Assembly (NCBI GenBank): GCA_016808115.1
Contig: JAEQBH010001143.1
Coordinates: forward strand, 124,001 to 188,000
Source of the DNA: Tetrastigma voinierianum
Taxonomy: Eukaryota; Streptophyta; Magnoliopsida; Vitales; Vitaceae
Length of the DNA: 64,000 nt
Reading direction: 5' to 3'
Part shown: positions 56,413 through 64,000 of the stretch, piece by piece
How positions within the stretch are numbered: position 1 is the stretch's first letter
How the letters are laid out: each line of letters starts with the position of its first letter
The notes under the pieces: model-generated
Databases searched by the model: none
Told to the model about the DNA's origin: nothing
The model's input: only the letters and a program-made list of their open reading frames with translations
Made by a program: the position numbers and the translations under genes

Positions 56413-58194
56413 CGTGATTCCGCCCACTTCGGGGTCCGTTGACAACCCTTCAACTCGCTGAATACTCGTGGACGCCGTAACCCGACACCACTCATGTGAA
56501 ACCGGCGTAGTCTCCTTGCACGGAGCTCTACCCAAGGTACAAAACCTGTCCCAACAATCAACAACGACCATACCGGGTCCATGTGCGAGTAAAAATGGCC
56601 ACTTGGGCCCATGCATCAACACTCACAAAATTACATCAACTATATACCAATAGTTCAAGAGTTATTACAATCCTCTTAACCAAAACATATATCAAAATTT
56701 AAAGTTTTAATACATAGTTCTACAAAATCAATACCAAAGCCACAACCCTACTTTATTCTCCTAAAACGCGGCCCTAGTGAGCCGTCCCGTACACCCTCGT
56801 AATTTAAATAGTGATCCCCGACAAGGTGAGCAGCTCCAACAGTGATAATTTCCTACATGGCGCCCACCTAAGTGCACATGTCATGGCAAACAATCACACT
56901 CAAGCAAATACATGATCCTATTTGAATGTCTACATGCCTAAACCCATGTCTCGAGTCCTCACCGACTCCCTCACACGTGCCTAAGTCAAATGCGAGTAAA
57001 AATATAGTTTTCAAAACAAAATCTTTTTATTCTCGAAAACTTACTACCGAAGCTTCGTAAAATTTATTAATAACCCTCCGAGGCGACCGCTGATAAACCC
57101 TCCGAAACAATTCCATGTCTCCGACGTGAATTGTTGGACAATCTCCAAACACAATTCTCCGAAAAATCTTCAGTCAAAATTTCTTTCACAAACATTTTTT
57201 GTTTTTGTTTTCTTTCATTTTCTTGTCATGCACTCACTCCTAATATTCTAGGGTGCCCCAGTGCATATGGAATGCATTATACCAATCCCAACAACTCATG
57301 TTAATATATAAAACATGTATATACTAACATAATTAACTCACATAAATCATGTTATTTAATTTGCAACCAATAACACCAAAATTAGCTCACTTGGGCTAAT
57401 TAACAAATCAAGTAATTCATTTTGAATCACCCAAACCACACAAAATCACGTGAACAATGAAACCCCTGGGTCAAGTAACTTATTCATGCCCACACACAGA
57501 GATTTTCTCACCCTGGGCTTAGGATGTTTTGAGGTCGAAATTACGCTAAACCAAGCCCCTGTATCATCCCTAACCATTCACATGGCGAGCCAAAGAATAA
57601 CACAAGTAGGAAAAGACCCCACCTTCGAGTTGTCAACTCCACAAAATCAGCCACGAGTACCCTTCCCGCATGTAACGCCTTTGGCTTCTTAGCCTCAAGA
57701 GAACCGACGGTCCGAACGCTGGAAATCTAGAGAAGTCACACACACTCTCTCAAAAAATCTGAATCTCAGCCCATTGTTGATTTCTCTTTTGTTTTGAGAA
57801 GAAAACTATTCCTTCTCTTGTCTTATTCAATTAACTTTTCATTAATTCCACTTGTCTCCCTTTACTTAACTATTTGACATTTGGCTTAATCTAAGCCATT
57901 AATCTCCATTCTCTCTCTAATCATGCAACATATGTCACATGTGTACATGAAATATGTGACTTTTTTCACATCACATGTCTCTCACAAGCCGTTTTACGAC
58001 ACCCAGTGCCTTGAAAAACGTGAAATTCCGACTATCTCGGAATTTGACGAAATCAGACGTGGTAGCTAGATTTCGTGAGACGATTCCAACGGTGAAGTTC
58101 GTTTTGTCATTCGAGATCTAAATAAATTTCGGATTTTGACCGAAATTACCATTTTACCCTTTTTCAGAAAATTCGAATTTTCCCGAATTTTACA
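56413..58194 (-). repeat. 5' LTR of element 3
   Basis: On the plus strand it runs from CGTGATTCCGCCC (TGTGACGCCCC in relatives) to GAATTTTACA; 1782 bases. Landmarks as in the 3' LTR: GATTCCAACGGTGAAGTTCG (58083) and CAAAATTAGCTCACTTGGGC (57376). The frame 57450-57692 is not a gene. Confidence 0.9.
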
Positions 58195-58199
58195 AAAGT

Positions 58200-58442
58200 A
58201 ATAAAAAAAACAAAATATAAGACCTCATCAAACTCATATGAAATGAATACATAAGATTCAACAAATATTAAAATAAATAAACATTACTTGGTTTATAGAA
58301 TGAACATAATAGAGATTCCAAAAAAAATGAATGAAATTAATAGCAAGAAAGAATAAATAAATGAAACATAATAAAATATATGCCACCTATTTAGTATAAA
58401 AATTATATTTTTAATGATATATCCTAATATATTAACATAAGT
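58200..58442. other. AT-rich spacer
   Basis: 243 bases of AT-rich sequence between element 3 and the next LTR; nothing is recognisable. Confidence 0.6.
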
Positions 58443-59141
58443 TGTGACACCCCTATCCCGAGGGTCCGCTTGATTGAACCCGTCAACCTCAAGGAAACCT
58501 CGTGAATACGGTGTCCCGATATCACACTCATTTGTCTCATATATTGAGACCAATTCCTGCATATTTAATTCTCAAATATACAAAAATATATGATTGACTA
58601 TTTAATCAACAGACCATTTAACAGTCATTTTATACAACAAAAAGGTATACATGTTCTGCTTGAATATAGTACATGACAAAAGCAAAACAAAACAAAGCCT
58701 CATCCCCGGCTCTCTATCCCAAGATGCCGCCCATACGCGGTCGACGCCGCACCTGGACCCATACCTTAAAGGGGGTCCCACTATCTGGTAAGCAAAGCCC
58801 GGGTGAGAATGACTCCTACAAGGCTACTCCCATCTTAAGTGCACATGCATGGTCGTAGACAACAAATAACATCTCTACTTCAAATGTCTACATGAATGTC
58901 ATATGTCATGCATGAAATGTCATCATCCCCATATCCCGAGTCACTCACCGACTCACTCACACATGCATATGCCAAGTGCGAAAACCGTCACTGGTATTAC
59001 CAATGACCCATGTATCGAGCCCTCACCGACTCCATTACCCAATGCAAGTGTTAATGGGCAACCAATCCCAAGTCAATCCCGACTCCTATCACACAACCCG
59101 AAGTCTATGTGATAATCATGACCGTGTGTCTTCTTTAGGCA

Positions 59142-59229
59142 ACAGAACTTTTCGGATCACACCGTGGGTCTCTTACACCCATGTTACAGAACTTTTCGGA
59201 TCACATCGTGGGTCTCTTACACCCATGTT
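59142..59229. repeat. Two 44-base tandem units in the long solo LTR
   Basis: ACAGAACTTTTCGGATCACA, then CGTGGGTCTCTTACACCCATGTT, occurs at 59142 and again at 59186 with two differences. The complement resembles the GAGACCCG...ATCCGAAA units at 44609-44715 in the solo LTR 43396-45040, so the two LTRs share a subfamily-specific repeat. Confidence 0.85.
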
Positions 59230-60263
59230 CTAGGCTTTTCACCTAAGGGGGTTAACGGTCCCCTTCTTGCTCCACCCAACACACATTATTTATATATATA
59301 TATTTTTTTTAACCGTGAGACATCTATTGGACGTCGTCCAGCAATGAGGTCACTACCCATTCATCAACAATGATGATGGTGACCACACCCACGCACACAC
59401 CTAACATAATGCGTATGTCTCGTGCATATGCAATGCCAATGCCACTATTGTGTTCTCATGTTACATGTATGATGCACACTACATGGAACATTCCCACTTA
59501 ATGACTCATGCCAAGTAATATGCAAACATATATAATTTGATATGACATTTATGCATATTTTAAAATAGACTACTAATATATTTGACATATATCTCAAGAT
59601 GTTATTAAACTGCCAACAATAACAATACAAAAAAAAATACTTCACATAAAATAACCATTCCCTAGCTTATAATAAAAAAATCTGTGACTTAGTCCGTAAA
59701 TTTTAGTTCTGTTTTAATCGCTGTAAATTTAGCCACACAAACTCGCCCGAACCGGCCTCGAAAAATAGTTCACTATAAAATCCATACATCCGCTTCTAGT
59801 CTTCGCATCATCACCCATGGCTACGGGCAACCCCCAACATCGAAATATTTTATTTTTTTCCAATTTTATCAATTTTACCAGTTCCGGATAGCAGCCCTAG
59901 AATCAAAACCAATCCCAAAACCCATCATGCATGGTCTGAAAACCGGACACAACAAAGTCCAACATGCATTTTCCCAAAGAAACAAGACCAAAATCCGGCC
60001 AGATACCGACCTTCAAATCGGTCTCGGATCAGGTCTCGAAAAACGCCTCATGTCCGAAAACTCACCCTAAGGATCGGCCCTAACCTACACCCACCATTTA
60101 CTGCTCTTAAATGAAAAGAAACCCGAGTAGGAGAAACACCCCAATTTTCGGAGCGTGAAACAATCGAATCTTCCGCTCTTAGTACCTACTGTAGTTACCT
60201 AGTCGAGTAGACCAACTTTAATTTCTGCCAAACCCGGTCGGCCGGAACACCCCAAAAAATTAG

Positions 60264-60570
60264 ACAACTTTGTTTTTTTCCTTTTTTTTTCTTTTTTTTT
60301 CTCTCTCTCTCCTTTCCTCACGCTCACTCTCCTCACTTCCCGTTTTTCCTCCCTTGTTTGTTTCCATTTCCTTCTTTATTCCATCCTCCTCTCCTTTTTA
60401 TTTATTTTCCAATTTCTCCTTCCCCATTTTCTCTTCTTTCTTTATTCTATTCTATTTCTCTTCTCATTTTCTCCTCATTTTCTTTCTCTACGAACTCTTT
60501 TCTTTTTGTTTCCTTCGTTTCTTTTTCCTTTTCTCTTTCTTTCTCTCTTTGGATTTCTCTCTCTTTTGGG
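60264..60570. repeat. CT-rich (polypyrimidine) tract
   Basis: About 300 bases are almost all C and T on the plus strand (GA-rich in LTR sense). Related LTRs have a GA-rich stretch of only 50-80 bases at this place (for example 43825-43880), so this copy looks expanded. Confidence 0.8.
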
Positions 60571-61014
60571 ATCAACATTGACTGTATGGGTCAAAGCAGG
60601 AAACTTCCTCCTCATTGCCTCATGCCATTTGTATGGCCATTGTTTTTCCTTCATTTTTCCTTTATTTCTTGTTCCCTTTTTATGACATCATACAACATGT
60701 GGCTTAATAAGAGCCACACCTTAAAGTGAACCACATGGCTTTGCCAAGTGTCACTCTCATGGGGTGCCATGTGGCATCCCCTAATTACACCATGTGTCAT
60801 CCGATACCCCACGCCTCGAAAAGCATGAAATCCCGACTATTTCGGAATTCAACGAAATTCGATATGGTAGTTAGATTTCGCGAGACGATTCCAACGGTGA
60901 AGTCCATTTTATTATCCGAGATATAAAAAAATTTCAGGTTTTAGCCTGTACTATTTTAGCAAAATTACCGTTTTACCATTTTTCAGAAAAACTGAAATTT
61001 TCTCGGGTTTTACA

Positions 61015-61276
61015 TTTATCTATCTTTTTTCAGTTAAAGATTTTTAAAAGATAAAAAAAAAATTTGTAAATTTTATTCCTAAATATATTTTAAATATTTT
61101 TACTCAACATATTTTTTAAAAAGAATGAAAAATAAAAGGTAATTTCAAATATAAAAATATAAATTAAAAGTTGAAAAGAAGTTTGAAACCAAACCCAAGC
61201 TTAAAATTGAATAATAATTTTCAAGACATTAAACATTTTTTCAAATAATATTATTTATTTGTTTTCAATGAAAAGT
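61015..61276. other. AT-rich spacer
   Basis: 262 bases of AT-rich sequence between two solo LTRs; nothing is recognisable. Confidence 0.6.
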
Positions 61277-63267
61277 TGTGACGCCCCAAACTCGGGTGTC
61301 CGTTGACTACCTCACAACTCATGGACACTTCGTGGAATGCTCGTGACCACATTTCACGAAAATCGCGTAGCCCCTTTTGTACGGGAGCTCTACCCAAATA
61401 CAAAACCTGCATATACCTGTCCCAAACAGTGCAATATATCCAATATATCCAATCACATGAGTAATACGATCACTTGGGCCCACAAACGATACTCATAATA
61501 CATACTAACTATGAATCCAACTATATACCAAATAGTTACAAGAGTTACAATATTACTTTATACAATACATATATTAAAATTCGGGACATTTCAATACATG
61601 TATATATTTCATCAACCAAAGCCACAACCCGCTTTCTTCAAATCCTCAACCCAGGACAAGTCGTCTCAAGACCCTCCCCGTACCAAAATAATATCCTTCG
61701 ACAGGTGAGCTAATGCTCGCCAAGAGTGGAATCGCCCTAAGTGGGCTACTCTCCACCTAAGCGCAAAGGCAATGTTCCAAAATAAACATACATTCAAGCA
61801 AATGCATGATCCTAATACTTGAATGTCTACGATCAACTCGCATCCCGAAGTCCTCACCGATTCTATCACACTCCTCGCCAGCTTCTCGTATGAAAATTAT
61901 TATTTTGTTTGTTTGTGGACAACCCTCCGATGTGTATATATCAATTGGGCCGCCCGACATTGATATATTTAGCTTTGCTTGTGGACTACTCCTCCGGCGA
62001 ATATCAATCGGGCCGGCCCGACGACACATTTTTAATTGACCACCTCTTCGATAATTAATATTTTTAGACAACCCTCCGAACCGCTTTCTAGACTCATCTC
62101 ATGCACTCACTGTAGTCCTAGGGTGTCTCCAAAGGCATATGGAATGCATAATGTTAATTCCAATACGCTAATTCACATGTAACATATAAACATGATATAT
62201 TTATAAAACAATCAATTCACACACCATGTCATGTAAATTCTCATTCATACATCAAAATTAACTTACTATTAATGATCAAACACGAGCAATTTAGTTTAAA
62301 TCACTCGAATTAAACACATATTTTCACAAAAATATATTAGAACATCGTTAATAGTGAAACCACTACTATTCCCTAAAAATTAATTACTCCTGCTCATTCC
62401 AGAACCTATCTCACTCTGCCATCCCCACTTACACCCCTAACTCACACACAGATTTAATGATACAACATACTCATTTGTCTGCCAGCCAGGTCACCACTAC
62501 GCATCCATTTTACTTCAAAATTCATATTAATTCGGGTTCCATTTGCATCGATCAACGTCTTTAACGGCCTTCAATCAACCCAAACATTCGTGAAATTTGG
62601 AAGAGGAATAAACCCCAAGTAGGGGAGAAACTCCACCTCTCGTAGTTTGAGAAAACTCCCTAAATCTGCACCCACGCCAAGCCTCCGAGTGAGTGTACCT
62701 TCCTTCTTGTCCCGAAGATCGTCAGACTCATTTGACGGGGCCTGTATTTTGTGAGAGAAGCTCGACCTTCTCTCTCACAAAACCCCATTTCGCCTACTGC
62801 ACGTGTGGGAAAATTCTGCTCCTTAATGTTTTTGCTTCTTTTGAATTTGATATTACTTGTGGAAGCATTTTTTTGTTGTCTTTTGTGGACTCCTTAAATC
62901 AATTCCTTATAATGCCAATTTTGTCCTCTTTTCCCCGCTGACATTCCTAAGACTATTCGGTCGTCCATTTTAATTATTTACTCATACCACTTATGGCACA
63001 TGAGTACATGTTATATGTGACTTTCGTCTCATCGAAAATTGTTTTACGCCTGCACTTAACCCGATGCTGAACGTGTAAATTCGACCGCCTTCGAATTTGC
63101 AGACAAAATTTTACGTATATAGCTAGATTTCTCGTGAGACGCATTCCAACGGTGTAATCCGCTTCATCATCTGAGATCTAGAGAATAACATGGATTTTTA
63201 ACAAAATTACAATTTCGTAATCTAATTACGATTTTGCCATTTTCCAAATTGGAATTTCTGCCTTACA
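61277..63267 (-). mobile_element. Solo LTR, Tekay family
   Basis: On the plus strand it starts TGTGACGCCCCAAACTCGGG and ends TGCCTTACA; 1991 bases. Flanks are AAAGT (61272-61276) and AAAGG (63268-63272), 4 of 5 matching. It contains repeated ACAACCCTCCGA and ATCAATCGGGCCG-type units (61918-62085). CATTCCAACGGTGTAATCCG (63141) is a family landmark. Frames 61757-62071 and 61806-62039 run through these repeats and are not genes. Confidence 0.8.
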
Positions 63268-63272
63268 AAAGG

Positions 63273-64000
63273 TCTCATGAGACGGTCAATTAAGTGAATG
63301 GATTCCACTTAATGAAATATGTTATCTTCAAAAGCTACAAGAACCACTCCCAATTATACAAGTCATAAGAGATAAAATAAATAAAATGAAAATTCTAGAG
63401 TCATCATGCATCTAAGCTATCACTTGTCAACCTTAGGTCTCTTCAAATTTAAAATAATATTTTTTGGTTTGATGCATAATGGTGCCCATCACATCATAGG
63501 AAAATTGGTTCCCTCCAAAACACAAGACATTTCCCACCGAAACACTTTTGTTTCCTTTTTAGCTTTTGCTTAAACTCTTGTAAGTCTTCCATGAGATGCT
63601 ATTGATGTTGCAGCAGATAGGAAGGCTTTACAAACTCCATAAGGTTTGTTTTTTCTTACCCATCTCTCTCTTTTTCCATCATAAAATCTTCTTCCTCTTA
63701 TTATTCTTTTAATTATTTCCAATAGACCAATTCCATAAGGATGATATGATGTTAGGATTCTTTTTGGAGAATTCGTTTGTTTTTTTGTATTTTTAGTTAA
63801 TAAAAGAAAAAATAATATATTTTTTATTTTCATTACACATTTTTTCTTTAAATTTTTTATTCCATAAACCTATTTGTGTTCTTATTATGTTTCTTTTAAT
63901 TTCTTTGTTTAGTCTTTAAAAGGTTTAAAATACTTACTTAAATAGTTTAAATAGGAGAGAATATATATTAACAGTTTTATACATAGTTGTTTTTTACTAT
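63273..64000. other. AT-rich right-edge spacer
   Basis: A small perfect inverted repeat, ATTAAGTG (63289-63296) and CACTTAAT (63306-63313), lies close to the LTR. A minus-strand frame at 63570-63833 ends KPYGVCKAFLSAATSIASHG and is less repetitive than its surroundings, but I do not recognise it and call no gene. The remainder is T-rich low-complexity sequence. Confidence 0.5.

Larger units (their letters stand above)
49021..58194 (-). mobile_element. Tekay-like Ty3/gypsy element 3, structurally complete
   Basis: This 9174-base element is flanked by identical AAAGT duplications (49016-49020 and 58195-58199). On the minus strand it reads 5' LTR (58194-56413), Met-tRNA primer site, leader with inverted repeats, gag, zinc knuckle, protease, reverse transcriptase, RNase H, integrase, chromodomain remnant, polypurine tract and 3' LTR (50659-49021). 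The integrase GPF-type module and the chromodomain remnant place it among chromoviruses; Tekay is the best fit. Coding parts have stops and frameshifts but are the least damaged of the three related copies. Confidence 0.9.
58443..61014 (-). mobile_element. Solo LTR, Tekay family, long form
   Basis: On the plus strand it starts TGTGACACCCCTATCCCGAG and ends CTCGGGTTTTACA; 2572 bases, longer than its relatives. Flanks TAAGT and TTTAT do not match, so one flank has changed or the ends were rearranged. It contains two 44-base tandem units at 59142-59229, an AT run near 59285 and a 300-base CT-rich tract (60264-60570). GATTCCAACGGTGAAGTCCA (60884) is a family landmark. The frames at 60270-60729 follow the CT-rich tract and are composition artefacts. 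Confidence 0.75.

Noticed and set aside
60270..60729. Frames of 103 and 123 residues rich in Phe, Ser and Leu
   Set aside because: Direct translation of the polypyrimidine tract in a solo LTR.
63570..63833. A minus-strand 87-residue frame ending in a non-repetitive segment (KPYGVCKAFLSAATSIASHG)
   Set aside because: The C-terminal part looks protein-like, but I recognise no family, the N-terminal half is low-complexity, and no flanking exon or domain supports it. A protein database search of this frame would decide it.

Overview
This window reads as intergenic DNA from a large, repeat-rich flowering-plant nuclear genome. I found no host protein gene, tRNA or rRNA gene. Almost every recognisable stretch is an LTR retrotransposon or a fragment of one, separated by short AT-rich spacers and plant-style (AT)n/(GA)n microsatellites. 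The element types (Ty3/gypsy chromoviruses of Tekay type with initiator-Met-tRNA primer sites, Athila-type Ty3/gypsy elements with Asp-tRNA-like primer sites, a hAT-like element, a TRIM-like short LTR) indicate an angiosperm, probably a eudicot. The species cannot be named from sequence alone. All retroelement reading frames are broken by many frameshifts and stops.

Layout, left to right. 1-823: minus-strand LTR running off the left edge. 958-8853: Tekay-like element 1 (plus), 5' LTR truncated, gag missing, 3' LTR nearly whole. 9728-16593: Tekay-like element 2 (plus) with 5' LTR, leader, gag and pol up to mid integrase, where it stops. 16594-42558: Athila-like element A (plus) with LTRs of about 2.65 kb net. 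It carries a solo LTR of another family inside its 5' LTR (18362-19552). A second Athila-like element B (29080-39745, GCTGG target duplication on both sides) sits in its 3' non-coding region, and B contains a minus-strand fragment C (37459-39689). 43396-45040: solo Tekay-family LTR that splits a TRIM-like element from its primer site. 46099-48556: hAT-like element with a perfect 8-bp target duplication (CCTACACA), itself split by a solo Tekay-family LTR. 49021-58194: the only structurally complete element, Tekay-like element 3 (minus), with AAAGT on both sides. 58443-61014 and 61277-63267: two further minus-strand solo LTRs. The rest is AT-rich spacer.

The most interesting non-coding signal is a recurrent design. 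Four LTR or leader families that are not alignable with one another each carry a cluster of short, CpG-containing, dyad-symmetric motifs at a fixed functional position. In Athila A and B, GTCGCGAC copies lie in U3 directly upstream of the TATA box. An equivalent GTCGC cluster plus TATA-like box lies between pol and a downstream ORF in B. In the left-edge LTR the motif is TTTCGCTA/TAGCGAAA, again upstream of the TATA box. In the family beginning TGATGAGTGCC it is a GACGCC/ACGTCACGACG cluster. In the Tekay-like leader between primer site and gag it is a tandem array of GTCACGATACAA...TTGTATCGTGAC inverted repeats. I do not recognise these as a described system; whether they are functional is inference.
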